From CBDHCC01 sp965261015 (GTDB lineage Bacteria; Pseudomonadota; Alphaproteobacteria; Sphingomonadales; Sphingomonadaceae): DNA of 64,000 nt. A program made the translations under genes and the position numbers. Numbering within the stretch: the stretch's first letter is position 1; the number at the start of each line of letters is the position of its first letter. The notes under the pieces were generated by a model. It was not told the DNA's origin. It searched no databases and saw only the letters and a program-made list of their open reading frames with translations. The stretch spans positions 1,488,001-1,552,000 of the forward strand of contig CBDHCC010000001.1 in NCBI GenBank assembly GCA_965261015.1. Reading direction: 5' to 3'. Shown piece by piece: positions 25,699 to 34,206 of this stretch.

Positions 25699-26102
25699 GG
25701 CGCGTTGGGCGCTTCGAGCTCGAAGCTGGGGATCGCGACGGTGAGCGCGCGACCCTGCGCGTCCACCATGCCATAGCTGCCTTCCATGCGGCCACCCGGC
25801 GTCGAGAGGGGGCAACCGGACACATAGTCGTAGCTTTGGCCCGGCGGCAGCAGCGGCTGTTCGCCGATCACACCCTCACCCTCCACCAGATTGCGCGCGC
25901 CACGCCCGTCCGTGATGATCCAGCGGCGGGTCAACAGTTTGACCGCGCGCGCGGAATTGTTCTCGATGCGGATGTGGTACGCCCAGAACCAACGTCCCGT
26001 GCGCGGACTGGATTGTTCGGGCAGGTAGCTGACGCCGGTCCGCACCGTGATGCCGTCGGTGGTCGCCGAATGGGCGAACAGCAGGTCGGTCACGGCGCTC
26101 AT
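25695..26102 (-). CDS. apaG: ApaG protein
   Basis: 135-residue single-domain protein of the ApaG family (fibronectin-III-like fold, named for Co2+/Mg2+ efflux phenotype; molecular role unclear). The motifs RWFWAYHIRIENNS, LLTRRWIITDGRG, VEGEGVIGEQPLLPPGQSYDYVSGCPLSTPGG and MEGSYGMV are characteristic. Its start overlaps the metZ TGA (ATGA) and its stop overlaps the LysR gene, so all three are coupled. Confidence 0.95.
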   Translation of the reverse strand: MSAVTDLLFAHSATTDGITVRTGVSYLPEQSSPRTGRWFWAYHIRIENNSARAVKLLTRRWIITDGRGARNLVEGEGVIGEQPLLPPGQSYDYVSGCPLSTPGGRMEGSYGMVDAQGRALTVAIPSFELEAPNAP

Positions 26103-27304
26103 CGGCCGATCGCCTTCAGGGCCCGATCCAGATCGTCTTGGACGTCCCCCAAATCCTCCAGCCCGACATTCAAGCGCAGCATGCCGTCGTCGATGCCCAC
26201 GGCCAGACGATCCTCCTCGGCCATGCTCGCATGGGTGGTCGAGGCGGGGTGGGTCATCAGCGAGCGGGAGTCGCCGATATTGTTCGAAATGTCGATCAGC
26301 TCCAGCGCGTTCAGCAGCGCAAAGGCCTCCCCCCGATCCGTCAGGTGAAAGGCGAAGATGGGACCACCCGCCTCCATCTGGCGTCGTGCGATCTCATGTC
26401 CGGGATGATCGGGCAGGAAAGGGTGGCGCACCCGCTCGACCCGCCCCTCCAGAAAGCGTGCGACCGAGAGGGCGCTGTCGCTTTGCCGTCGGATGCGCAG
26501 GTCCAGGGTCTCCAGACCCTTCAGCACGACCCAAGCGTTGAAGGGCGACAGGGTGGGTCCGGTGTTTCGCAGGTAAGGGAGCAGCGTGTCGTCGATCCAC
26601 TCCTGCCGTCCGCACACCGCGCCGGCGAGGACCCGACCCTGCCCGTCCATCATCTTCGTCGCGGAATAGGCGACCACGTCCGCGCCGAACTCCATCGGCC
26701 GCTGCAGCGCGGAGGTGGCGAACGCGTTGTCCACCACCGTCACGATGCCGTGGTCCTTCGCGACGTCGCAGACCGCGCGCAGGTCTATGACGTCCATGGT
26801 GGGATTGGCCGGAGTCTCGAAAAAGAACACCTTGGTGTTCGGCCGGACGGCGGCGCGCCACGCCTCCGGATCGGTGCCGTCGACCGTCGTGATCCCGATC
26901 CCGAAGCGGGGCAGAAGGTGGTCGGTCAACCAGCGGCACGATCCGAAGAGGGCCCGCGCGGCGACGAGGTGATCGCCAGCGGACAACTGGCAGAGGAGCG
27001 CGGCGGTCATCGCCGCCATTCCGGACGCCGTGGCGCGGCAGCCCTCACTGCCTTCCATAAGCGCGATGCGCCGTTCCAGCATGTCGACCGTCGGGTTTTG
27101 CAGCCGGGAATAGGTCATCCCCTCCTGTTCGCCGGCGAAGCGGGCGGCCGCATCCTCCGCGCGGTCGTAGGCGTAGCCGGAGGTGAGGAACAGGGCTTCC
27201 GAGGTCTCCCCCCATTCGGACCGCGCGGTGCCTCCGCGGATCGCACGGGTGGCGGGTCGCCATTGGTCGGTGATGGAGCGGTCCTGACCCGCACGACGCT
27301 TCAT
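26099..27304 (-). CDS. metZ: O-succinylhomoserine sulfhydrylase
   Basis: PLP enzyme that converts O-succinylhomoserine and sulfide to homocysteine in methionine biosynthesis. The 401-residue Cys/Met-metabolism family protein has YSRLQNPTVDMLE, FFFETPANPTMDV and the cofactor Lys at about K217 in AYSATKMMDGQGR, followed by GTLSP-like TGPTLSPFNAWV. The MetZ assignment over MetB or MetC rests on overall alphaproteobacterial sequence character (RPATRAIRGGTARSEWGETSEALFLTSGY style N terminus). First gene of metZ-apaG-lysR. Confidence 0.9.
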   Translation of the reverse strand: MKRRAGQDRSITDQWRPATRAIRGGTARSEWGETSEALFLTSGYAYDRAEDAAARFAGEQEGMTYSRLQNPTVDMLERRIALMEGSEGCRATASGMAAMTAALLCQLSAGDHLVAARALFGSCRWLTDHLLPRFGIGITTVDGTDPEAWRAAVRPNTKVFFFETPANPTMDVIDLRAVCDVAKDHGIVTVVDNAFATSALQRPMEFGADVVAYSATKMMDGQGRVLAGAVCGRQEWIDDTLLPYLRNTGPTLSPFNAWVVLKGLETLDLRIRRQSDSALSVARFLEGRVERVRHPFLPDHPGHEIARRQMEAGGPIFAFHLTDRGEAFALLNALELIDISNNIGDSRSLMTHPASTTHASMAEEDRLAVGIDDGMLRLNVGLEDLGDVQDDLDRALKAIGR

Positions 27305-27326
27305 CGGAATGCTATGCGAGCGACAG

Positions 27327-27357
27327 CGGCCGCGGGCAAGCAGCCGGTGCGCGGCCG
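27327..27357 (-). terminator. Hairpin downstream of recO
   Basis: CGGCCGCG (27327-27334) and CGCGGCCG (27350-27357) form a perfect 8-bp stem with a 15-base loop in the gap between recO and metZ. No U-tract follows, so termination is only a possibility. Confidence 0.3.
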
Positions 27358-27368
27358 ACCATGGAGCC

Positions 27369-28103
27369 TCAGCCTGCTAGACGAACGACCTGAGCGACCA
27401 GGCGGTCGCGAGCGGCATAGAGGTCGCGTCCGCGGCTGTCGGGCAGGTGCTTGCGGAGGAAGTGCCCGGACAGCGCCAGGCCATCGGCGATGTCGCGCCA
27501 GTTGGGCACCGTTCTCGTCGAAAGGAAGGCGGGCAGAGGCAGCAGCCGGTCGGCCCAGCCGGCGCCCACCTGCCGGCTGACCGCGCGACCGGTCCGCGGC
27601 GACACCCAAGTCAGGTCGCTCGTGACACCCGTCTCCGCACAGCGATCGAGCGCGAGGCCATAGCCCAGCCGCGCCAGCAGGATCAGTTCGTATCGCACGA
27701 TCGACGGCACCCACCCACGCGCGGTCGGGGCCTGCGCCATAGCCTCCAGAGTGCCGTCGAGCGCGCTCCACAGGGCCGCGTCCGGCTGACCTTCTCCCAG
27801 TGCGAAAGCGGTGAGCGCCGTGACCCACTCCATTCCGGCAGCCGCGAGTGGCTCCGACCACAGCGGCGCTCGGCTGGTGATCAGTTCCACCGTCAGACTT
27901 GGCAGTTGCGTGTCCGTTCGCGCGCGATAACGGGCGAGCACCGTGTTTCCCGGCATCAACACCGGCCGGGTCTGCCGGGAGCGCCCGCCAGGGACGAAGC
28001 CGGTCAGCAAACCGCTGTCCTGCGTCAACGTCGCCGCGATCGATCCGGTCTCCCCATGCGGTCGCACCGACAAGACCAGCGCGGAGGCCGTCAGATCGAT
28101 CAT
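27369..28103 (-). CDS. recO: DNA repair protein RecO
   Basis: Recombination mediator that helps RecR load RecA on SSB-coated DNA. The 244-residue protein has the N-terminal OB fold (ALVLSVRPHGETGSIAATLT, GFVPGGRSR) and the helical C-terminal domain (YELILLARLGYGLALDRCAETG). The four-cysteine zinc site of some RecOs is not complete, as in many alphaproteobacteria. Start and uvrC stop share one base (28103), so the two DNA-repair genes are coupled. Confidence 0.92.
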   Translation of the reverse strand: MIDLTASALVLSVRPHGETGSIAATLTQDSGLLTGFVPGGRSRQTRPVLMPGNTVLARYRARTDTQLPSLTVELITSRAPLWSEPLAAAGMEWVTALTAFALGEGQPDAALWSALDGTLEAMAQAPTARGWVPSIVRYELILLARLGYGLALDRCAETGVTSDLTWVSPRTGRAVSRQVGAGWADRLLPLPAFLSTRTVPNWRDIADGLALSGHFLRKHLPDSRGRDLYAARDRLVAQVVRLAG

Positions 28104-30022
28104 CAGCGGCTATGAAAGTGATCGTACACCTTTTGGGCGACCGTCGAGGACACGCCGGGTGCCCGCTGAAGATCGTCCAAGCTGGCGTTCCGGACCGCTC
28201 GCGCGGTGCCGAAATGCATCAGCAGCGCGCGTTTGCGGTTCGGACCCACCCCCGGCACATCGTCCAAGGGACTCGATCCCAGCGCCTTAGACCGCTTGGC
28301 GCGATGAGCGCCGATGGCGAAGCGGTGCGCCTCGTCGCGCAGGCGCTGGAGGTAGTACAATACGGGGCTGTTCGGCGGAAGGGTCATCTCTCGCCCGTCG
28401 GGCAGGTAGAAGGTCTCCCGACCGGCGTTCCGGTCGGGACCCTTGGCGACGCCGACCACCGCCAGGTCCTCCACTCCCAGCTCCTCCAGCACACCCATCG
28501 CGGCCGACAGCTGACCCTTGCCCCCGTCGATCAGCACCAGGTCCGGCCATTCGCCCTGGGTGCGGTCCGGATCCTCCTTCAGCGCGCGGCCGAACCGCCG
28601 GGTCAGCACCTCGCGCATCATCGCGAAGTCGTCGCCCGGTGCCGTGTCCGGGTTCTTGATGTTGAACTTGCGATAGCTGTTCTTGCGAAAGCCCTCCGGC
28701 CCGGCGACCACCATCGCGCCCAGGGCGTTCGTGCCCTGTATGTGGCTGTTGTCGTAAGTCTCGATACGCTGCGGCGGTTCGTCCAGGTCGAACAGATCGG
28801 CGAGCTGGGCCAGCAAGCGGGTCTGTGTCGTCGACTCCGCCAGCCGGCGTTCCAGCGCGTCGGTGGCGTTGCGGCTGGCCTGCTCCAGCAGGCGCTTGCG
28901 ATCGCCCCGCTGCGGCATTTGCACGGCGACCTTATGACCCGCCCGCTCTCCCAGCGCCTCGACCAGGAGTTCGCACTCGGCGGGCGCGCGGTCGGTGATC
29001 AGCAGGCGGGGCGGTGGCACGTCTTCGTAGAACTGCGCCAGAAAGGTCGCGAGCACCTCGTCGGCCGGCACATCGGCGGTGTGCGCGGGAAAGAAGGACC
29101 GGTGCCCCCAATTCGCCCCGCCCCGGATAAAGAACGCCTGTAGGCAGGTGGTGCCGCCCTGAGACGCCAGCGCCCACACATCGGCGTCGCCCACGCCGTC
29201 CGCGTTGATCGCCTGTGCGCCCTGAATGAAGGTGAGCGCGCGCAGGCGGTCGCGATGGACGGTCGCGAGCTCAAAATCCATCGCGTCGGAGGCCGCCTGC
29301 ATCGCCGCGCCCAGCTTGGCCTGCACCCGAGTGGATTTCCCGCCCAGGAACTCGATGGCGTCGTCCACCAGTTCGGCATAATCCTCCTCGCTGATCCGCC
29401 CCACGCAGGGCGCGGAACACCGGCGGATCTGATGCAGCAGGCAGGGTCGCTGCCGATTGTTGAAGACGCTGTCCGTGCAGCACCGCAGCAGGAACAGCTT
29501 CTGCAAAGCGTTCAGGGTGCTGGTCACCGACCCGGCCGACGCGAACGGACCGTAATATCGACCTTTGGCGCGCCGGGCACCCCGATGTTTCTGCAGGCGC
29601 GGAAAGCCGTGGTCCTCGCGCAGCAGAATATAAGGAAAGCTTTTGTCGTCGCGTAGCAGCACGTTGTAGGCCGGGCGATAGCGCTTGATGAGCTGCGCCT
29701 CGAGAAGCAGCGCCTCGGCCTCGTTGCGCGTCGTGACGATCACCATCGATCGGGTCTGCGACACCATGCGCTGCAGCCGCTTGGGCAGCGCGTTCACCTG
29801 AACATAGTTGGTGACCCGCGCCTTCAGCGCCCGAGCCTTGCCGACATACAGCACGTCGCCGCGGGCATCGAGCATGCGATAGACGCCCGGACCCATCGGC
29901 AGGGTTCGCAGCACCGCGCGGATCGCCGCTTCGCCGGCCTTCAGGTCGGGTTGCTCCGCGCCTTTGACGGAGAAGGTTGCGGCGTCTTCGTGGAAACGAT
30001 CAGGTGCGCGGCTGTCAGTCAC
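28103..30022 (-). CDS. uvrC: Excinuclease ABC subunit C
   Basis: Endonuclease of nucleotide excision repair that makes both incisions. The 639-residue protein has the GIY-YIG-type N-terminal nuclease (PMGPGVYRMLDARGDVLYVGKARALKARV, about residues 40-70) and four cysteines after it (FLLRCCTD, HQIRRCSAPCVG). A UVR motif (GAAMQAASDAMDFELA) and the RNase-H-like C-terminal nuclease (RIETYDNSHIQGTNALGAMVV, DLVLIDGGKGQL) follow, then a final helix-hairpin-helix pair. The start is GTG 30022. A TAATTT box ends six bases upstream, hinting at a leaderless mRNA. Confidence 0.96.
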   Translation of the reverse strand: MTDSRAPDRFHEDAATFSVKGAEQPDLKAGEAAIRAVLRTLPMGPGVYRMLDARGDVLYVGKARALKARVTNYVQVNALPKRLQRMVSQTRSMVIVTTRNEAEALLLEAQLIKRYRPAYNVLLRDDKSFPYILLREDHGFPRLQKHRGARRAKGRYYGPFASAGSVTSTLNALQKLFLLRCCTDSVFNNRQRPCLLHQIRRCSAPCVGRISEEDYAELVDDAIEFLGGKSTRVQAKLGAAMQAASDAMDFELATVHRDRLRALTFIQGAQAINADGVGDADVWALASQGGTTCLQAFFIRGGANWGHRSFFPAHTADVPADEVLATFLAQFYEDVPPPRLLITDRAPAECELLVEALGERAGHKVAVQMPQRGDRKRLLEQASRNATDALERRLAESTTQTRLLAQLADLFDLDEPPQRIETYDNSHIQGTNALGAMVVAGPEGFRKNSYRKFNIKNPDTAPGDDFAMMREVLTRRFGRALKEDPDRTQGEWPDLVLIDGGKGQLSAAMGVLEELGVEDLAVVGVAKGPDRNAGRETFYLPDGREMTLPPNSPVLYYLQRLRDEAHRFAIGAHRAKRSKALGSSPLDDVPGVGPNRKRALLMHFGTARAVRNASLDDLQRAPGVSSTVAQKVYDHFHSR

Positions 30023-30080
30023 ACGGACAAATTAGGCGCTGCGGGCCCCCGATGCCAGCACCGCCGAGCCTTCAGCTGGT

Positions 30081-30707
30081 TCAGTTCACCCGGCCGAGTC
30101 CGCCGATCGCGCGATCGACCAGCTGTCGATCCGCATCGGCGTCCAGCCGATCGGCCATCAATCGAGCGGCCGCGGCGGTCGACGCGGTGGCGGCGCGCGC
30201 CCGAACGTCGGCGACCGCCTGGCGTTCCGCCGCGGCGATGCGATCCTCGGCCATACGGCGGCGGCGCTCGATCAGGGCGTCGGCGTCGATCTGCGCCTGC
30301 TCCACGATCTGTGCCGCCTCGTGGCGGGCCCCCTGGCGCAGTCGCTCGGCCTCACCCTCGAACGCCGTCAGCTTGGCGTCGTAATCGCTCCGGAGCGCCT
30401 CGGCTTCCCCCCGTAGAGTGCGGGCCTCGTCCAGCTGGTCACGGATCGTCGCGATCTTGTTGTCCAGGCTGGCGGTGATCAGCTGGGGCACGCGACGCCA
30501 CAGGAAGATGCCGATCAGCACCGCCATCGCGAGCGCCACCAGGAACGTCGCGTCCAGGCCCAGCACGTTCGGCTCCGCCAGGACGCCACCATGCTCGGAC
30601 TCGATCGCCTGGACACCGTCGGTGGGCAGACCCTGCTGCTGCAGCGGCTGATCCAGATGCTGGGCCGCCGCGGTCGATCCGGGCGGGATCGCCGTTCCGT
30701 CAGCCAC
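30081..30707 (-). CDS. atpF: F0F1 ATP synthase subunit b
   Basis: One of two peripheral-stalk b-type subunits. 208 residues: an unusually long polar N-terminal region (about 50 residues), one membrane helix (FLVALAMAVLIGIFLWRRV), then a long charged coiled coil (LDEARTLRGEAEALRSDYDAKL). GTG 30707 overlaps the b' stop by eight bases. The long N-terminal lead is the odd feature; a later start is not excluded, though the overlap supports this one. Last gene of the F0 operon. Confidence 0.88.
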   Translation of the reverse strand: MADGTAIPPGSTAAAQHLDQPLQQQGLPTDGVQAIESEHGGVLAEPNVLGLDATFLVALAMAVLIGIFLWRRVPQLITASLDNKIATIRDQLDEARTLRGEAEALRSDYDAKLTAFEGEAERLRQGARHEAAQIVEQAQIDADALIERRRRMAEDRIAAAERQAVADVRARAATASTAAAARLMADRLDADADRQLVDRAIGGLGRVN

Positions 30708-31191
30708 GCAACACCGCCTCGACCGCGCGCGCGGCCTCCGGCTTGGTGATCCGCAGCGGGGACAGTTTGGCGACGATGGCCTGCGCCGCTTCGGCGGCGA
30801 CGCCCTCGATTTGCACCATCGCCTCTTGGCGACGGACGTCGATCGCGGCCTCGGCCTCGGCCTGGCGGGTGTCCAGTTCCACGCCGAGAGCCTTCATCCG
30901 CTCTTCCGTGCTCCGCGTCGACGCCGCGGTGCTCTCGGCCACCAGCGCTCGCGCCTCGTCCCGAGCGGCCGCGCTGCGAGAGCGGAAGAGCTCGTCCGAC
31001 CGATCGGCCGCTTCATTGGCCGCGCGCGCGGCCGCCAGATCGTCCGACACCTGCCGATCGCGCGCCTCCACCGTCGCCTCGATCTTCGGCACCATCCCCC
31101 GTCCGATGAACAGGTAGATGACGCCGAATGTCAGGAGCAGCCAGAAAAGCTGACCGCCATAAGTCGCGGCCATCTGGGAGATTTGGGGCAT
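30700..31191 (-). CDS. atpG: F0F1 ATP synthase subunit b'
   Basis: Second b-type stalk subunit (b'), found in alphaproteobacteria and phototrophs. 163 residues: one membrane helix near the N terminus (FWLLLTFGVIYLFIGRGMVP) followed by a long heptad-patterned coiled coil rich in Ala, Glu and Arg. The pairing with b in one operon is characteristic of the group. It overlaps atpF. Confidence 0.9.
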   Translation of the reverse strand: MPQISQMAATYGGQLFWLLLTFGVIYLFIGRGMVPKIEATVEARDRQVSDDLAAARAANEAADRSDELFRSRSAAARDEARALVAESTAASTRSTEERMKALGVELDTRQAEAEAAIDVRRQEAMVQIEGVAAEAAQAIVAKLSPLRITKPEAARAVEAVLRG

Positions 31192-31239
31192 CGTGCTTGG
31201 AACCGTCCGATCAGTAGCCCGCCTGGGCCGAGGGGGTCG

Positions 31240-31467
31240 TCAGACCACGAACAGCAGGATCATGGCGATCACGAAGGCCAGCAGCCCCAGCAGCTCGGCG
31301 GCCGCGAAGCCGATGAACAGGCGACCCTGCTGACCGTCCGCCGCCGCGGGGTTGCGCAGCGCGCTCTCAAGAAAGCTGCCGAACACGTTGCCCACGCCAA
31401 GCGCTGCCATGCCGGCCCCGATCGCCGCCAGTCCCGCGCCAATCAGCTTTGCTGCTTCTGCGTCCAT
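31240..31467 (-). CDS. atpE: F0F1 ATP synthase subunit c
   Basis: 75-residue ring subunit with two helices: GLAAIGAGMAALGVGNVFGSF with the glycine-packed GxGxGxG-like pattern, a polar loop RNPAAADGQQ, and a second helix with the proton-binding glutamate in FAAAELLGLLAFVIAMILLF. There is no sodium-binding motif, so it is proton-driven by inference. It lies between atpB and b'. Confidence 0.97.
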   Translation of the reverse strand: MDAEAAKLIGAGLAAIGAGMAALGVGNVFGSFLESALRNPAAADGQQGRLFIGFAAAELLGLLAFVIAMILLFVV

Positions 31468-31497
31468 GATGAATACTCCTCGTTACAGTAAAAGGGA

Positions 31498-32301
31498 TTA
31501 GTGAAGGTTTTCCGCGTCGTTGATATACAGCGACGTCAGAAGTGCGAAGACGTAGGCCTGGATGCAAGCCACCAGGATTTCCAGCGCCGTGATGCCGATC
31601 ATCAGGAGAAAGGAGGGCAGCCCGACGAGGACGCCCCATCCGGCACCGGCATTCGAGGAATTGATCACGAACCCGGCGAGCACCTTCAACAGGATGTGAC
31701 CCGCCATCATCGCGACGAACAGCCGCAGTGCCAGACTGAAGGGCCGCACCAGAAAGCTCATCAATTCGACCACGAAGATGAACGGGATCATGGGCACGGG
31801 CGTGCCGTCGGGGACGAACAGCGAGAAGAAGTGAAAGCCGTGCTTGGCGAACCCGACGATCAGGACGATCGAAAATGACAGGACGGCAAGCACGCCCGTG
31901 ATCGTCAGATGGCTGGTCACGGTGAACGGATGCACGCCAACCAAGCCCAACGGCATCAGGCCCAGCAGATTGGCGAACAGGATGAACATGAACAACGAGA
32001 AGACATACGGCGTGTAGCGACGCCCCTGCGGCCCGATGTTCGTCGTCAGCATGGACGAGATGAAGCCGGTGAAGCCCTCCACCGCCGCCTGCCAGCGGCC
32101 CGGAACCAGCTGGCGCTGCATGCCACCGGCCATGAAGATCCAGACCGCGGCGACGGTGACCACCATCCACAGCGCCGAATTGGTGAACGAGATTTCCTGA
32201 CCGCCGAGGGTAAAGCCCTTGAAGATCGTCAGCACCTCGAACTGGTGCATGGGATCGATCCGGGTGGCTTGATCGGCCAGCTGAGCGCTTTCGGTCGTCA
32301 C
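31498..32301 (-). CDS. atpB: F0F1 ATP synthase subunit a
   Basis: Proton half-channel subunit, 267 residues with about six membrane helices. The essential arginine is in RPFSLALRLFVAMMAGHILL, and the C-terminal helix LEILVACIQAYVFALLTSLYI is typical. Its ATG overlaps the atpI stop by ATGA. Operon order is I-B-E-b'-b, with F1 genes elsewhere, as in alphaproteobacteria. Confidence 0.96.
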   Translation of the reverse strand: MTTESAQLADQATRIDPMHQFEVLTIFKGFTLGGQEISFTNSALWMVVTVAAVWIFMAGGMQRQLVPGRWQAAVEGFTGFISSMLTTNIGPQGRRYTPYVFSLFMFILFANLLGLMPLGLVGVHPFTVTSHLTITGVLAVLSFSIVLIVGFAKHGFHFFSLFVPDGTPVPMIPFIFVVELMSFLVRPFSLALRLFVAMMAGHILLKVLAGFVINSSNAGAGWGVLVGLPSFLLMIGITALEILVACIQAYVFALLTSLYINDAENLH

Positions 32302-32621
32302 TTCGTTCGCTTCCCACCCGATGCTATCCGGAAGATATTCCGGAACGCCACAATTACGCCCAGTCCCAGGAACACCAGCAGAAGCAACGGGCTCGTGCCG
32401 AACACCCGATCTGCCAGCCAGCCGACCAAAGCCCCGCCGATCAGCCCGCCGAGCAGCTCCGCCAGAACGCGGTTGCCCATTCGGTAATCGTCGTCGCCCT
32501 TGTCGACCGCAGGGCCTGCCCCGGTGCGCTTCGCCTCCGCCGCTTCGGCTCGCTTCAGTCGCTCGTCGAAAGCGCGAAACTGACCGTCGTCCAGCGAACC
32601 GTTCCGATCGTCGTCACCCAT
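32298..32621 (-). CDS. atpI: AtpI-like ATP synthase assembly protein
   Basis: 107-residue protein: a charged N-terminal half (DDGQFRAFDERLKRAEAAEAKR) and two membrane helices (AELLGGLIGGALVGWLAD, SPLLLLVFLGLGVIVAFRNIF) with the conserved short loop. This matches the AtpI/AtpZ-type family that aids c-ring assembly and may carry Mg2+. ATG 32621 is chosen for length; the frame stays open upstream without similarity. First gene of the F0 operon, with a good promoter about 100 bases upstream. Confidence 0.88.
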   Translation of the reverse strand: MGDDDRNGSLDDGQFRAFDERLKRAEAAEAKRTGAGPAVDKGDDDYRMGNRVLAELLGGLIGGALVGWLADRVFGTSPLLLLVFLGLGVIVAFRNIFRIASGGKRTK

Positions 32622-32724
32622 CCGTCCCTCCGCTCGCCGCCCCGATCCGAACCGGTCCAGCCGATGTCCGATATGGTGGCTCACGCAAAAGGTGCTGCGC
32701 ACCCCGACCCGAACGGGCGCGGCC

Positions 32725-32752
32725 CCTTTAGCAAGCGAGCGGAACACGTCAA
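32725..32752 (-). promoter_or_regulatory. Candidate sigma70 promoter of the F0 ATP synthase operon
   Basis: Minus-strand TTGACG (32747-32752), 16 bases and TAAAGG (32725-32730), leaving a leader of about 100 bases before atpI. The best -35 match among the gaps of this window. Confidence 0.55.
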
Positions 32753-32779
32753 CCGCGTGTCACCCGCTCGGGCAACGCG

Positions 32780-32808
32780 TTGGCTCGGCGCGGCGTCTGC
32801 GCTAGAGA
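32780..32808 (+). promoter_or_regulatory. Candidate sigma70 promoter of the DUF3298 lipoprotein gene
   Basis: TTGGCT (32780-32785), 17 bases and TAGAGA (32803-32808), ending 22 bases before ATG 32831, with AGGAG in between. Divergent from the F0 operon promoter. Confidence 0.5.
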
Positions 32809-32830
32809 ACAACCTATAGGAGATCGCCCG

Positions 32831-33637
32831 ATGCGCACGACCCTGTTCCTGCTGGCCGGCACATTGAGCGCCTGCTCGCCGACGCCCACCTCGGTCGGCG
32901 GCGGTGCCGACGTCGAAGCTCCGGCGCAGTCTCAGGATACCCGGGTTGAAGCGCCAAGCGGGGTGTCCGCCGAGGCCGGCGCGACCCAGGCCATACACCA
33001 GTCGGAGCAGACCGACCGCATCGACTTCGAGTTCACGCTGCCTGCGGAGGCGGCGCGCCTTCCCAATCTTCGCGCCCGCACCTTGCACGAGGCGGCGTCC
33101 GCCAAGGCCGAGTTGCTGCGTCAGCAAACAGGGGCGTCTCAAAATCCGGAGTTCCCGGCCCGCATTTACGGCACTCAGCTTGACTGGACGGTGCGCGGCT
33201 CGACGCCCCAATTTCTGTCGCTGGTCGAACATGTGAGTTCCTACACCGGTGGAGCGCATGGCAATGCCGGAACCCACGCGCTGATATGGGATCGCCGCGC
33301 CGACCGCGAGGTTCCGCTGGCCGATCTGTTCACCAGCCAAACCAAGGCGCTGGCAACGATCCGCCCCGCTTATTGCGAGGCGCTGGCATCGGCGCGCCGC
33401 GAAAAGCGCGGCGGGGACCTAGGCAATGACGGCCCGTTCGCCGACTGTCCGCAGTTCGGGGAGCTGACCGTGATCCCCGCGGGAAACGTGGGCGGGAAAT
33501 TCAGCCGAATGCTGGTGATCGCCGATCCCTATGTCGCAGGCCCCTGGGCGGAGGGCGAGTATGAAATCGAACTCGTCATCCCCCAGCAAATCCTGCCCTT
33601 TCTCAACCCGGCGGTCCGCTCCTCTTTCCCGGGGTGA
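32831..33637 (+). CDS. Lipoprotein with DUF4163/DUF3298 (RsiV-like) domain
   Basis: 268-residue lipoprotein: short signal with lipobox LSAC (cysteine near residue 15), a linker of about 40 residues, then a domain running from DRIDFEFTLP to VIPQQILPFLNP. FLSLVEHVSSYTGGAHGN is the hallmark of DUF3298 domains (RsiV-type), which in other proteins bind lysozyme or act as anti-sigma sensor domains. Here it is anchored alone in the envelope, with no transmembrane or anti-sigma part. AGGAG precedes ATG 32831. Confidence 0.85.
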   Translation: MRTTLFLLAGTLSACSPTPTSVGGGADVEAPAQSQDTRVEAPSGVSAEAGATQAIHQSEQTDRIDFEFTLPAEAARLPNLRARTLHEAASAKAELLRQQTGASQNPEFPARIYGTQLDWTVRGSTPQFLSLVEHVSSYTGGAHGNAGTHALIWDRRADREVPLADLFTSQTKALATIRPAYCEALASARREKRGGDLGNDGPFADCPQFGELTVIPAGNVGGKFSRMLVIADPYVAGPWAEGEYEIELVIPQQILPFLNPAVRSSFPG

Positions 33638-33643
33638 CAGCGC

Positions 33644-34021
33644 CTAGGGGCAGCGCGGATGCTTGATCGGTGCCGCGCCGGTCCGCGTCTGCCAACTTCC
33701 GTCGGGTGCCTGGTACTTCTCGCCCACCTTGGTCTTCGCGATCAGGTTGCACCCGGCGGTAAAGGCGAACTCCTCCACCGTGCTCCGGTTGGCGGCTGCC
33801 TGCTTGGTGTAGACCGCGCGTCGCTTGATGTTGATGTCGCTGGCGAGGGCTTGCACCTGAGCGCTCGGGGACTGCGGGAAGCCCAGATAGCCATCCACCT
33901 GCTCGCCCACGGCTCCGCTCGCGCGCGCCTGCTGGTAATCGGGCGCGCGCTGGGCACCGGCCGCAACCGGAAGCAGCGAGACGGCGGTCGCCAGCCCGAA
34001 CAGGAAAACTTTCTTTCGCAT
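33644..34021 (-). CDS. ydbL: YdbL-family periplasmic protein (DUF1318)
   Basis: 125 residues with a signal peptide (MRKKVFLFGLATAVSLLPVAAGAQ) and the family motifs GAVGEQVDGYLGF, DINIKRRAVYTKQAAANRSTVEEFAFTAGCN and GEKYQAPDGSW. In E. coli YdbL is the chaperone-like third component of the YdbH-YnbE envelope system. Its ATG shares a base with the ynbE TGA, so it is the last gene of the operon. Confidence 0.9.
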   Translation of the reverse strand: MRKKVFLFGLATAVSLLPVAAGAQRAPDYQQARASGAVGEQVDGYLGFPQSPSAQVQALASDINIKRRAVYTKQAAANRSTVEEFAFTAGCNLIAKTKVGEKYQAPDGSWQTRTGAAPIKHPRCP

Positions 34022-34206
34022 CAGAATATCCCCGAGTCTTGTTCAATCACGTTGCGCGCTTTTTCGTCCAACCGGTAGATCACTTCCTGCCGGATGTTGA
34101 TGTTCAGTTCGATGACGATCGGCTTGTCGGGCGCCTGCACCGTCACGCAACCGGAGCATCCGCAGAACAGACCGGCAAGCAGAATCCTGGTCCATGCGGT
34201 TGTCAT
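34021..34206 (-). CDS. ynbE: YnbE-family outer-membrane lipoprotein
   Basis: 61 residues. The lipoprotein signal ends in a cysteine-rich lipobox (LFCGCSGC), followed by VTVQAPDKPIVIELNINIRQEVIYRLDEKA, the YnbE core that adds beta strands to the C-terminal end of YdbH. Length equals that of the E. coli protein. It overlaps ydbH by ATGA. Confidence 0.9.
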   Translation of the reverse strand: MTTAWTRILLAGLFCGCSGCVTVQAPDKPIVIELNINIRQEVIYRLDEKARNVIEQDSGIF

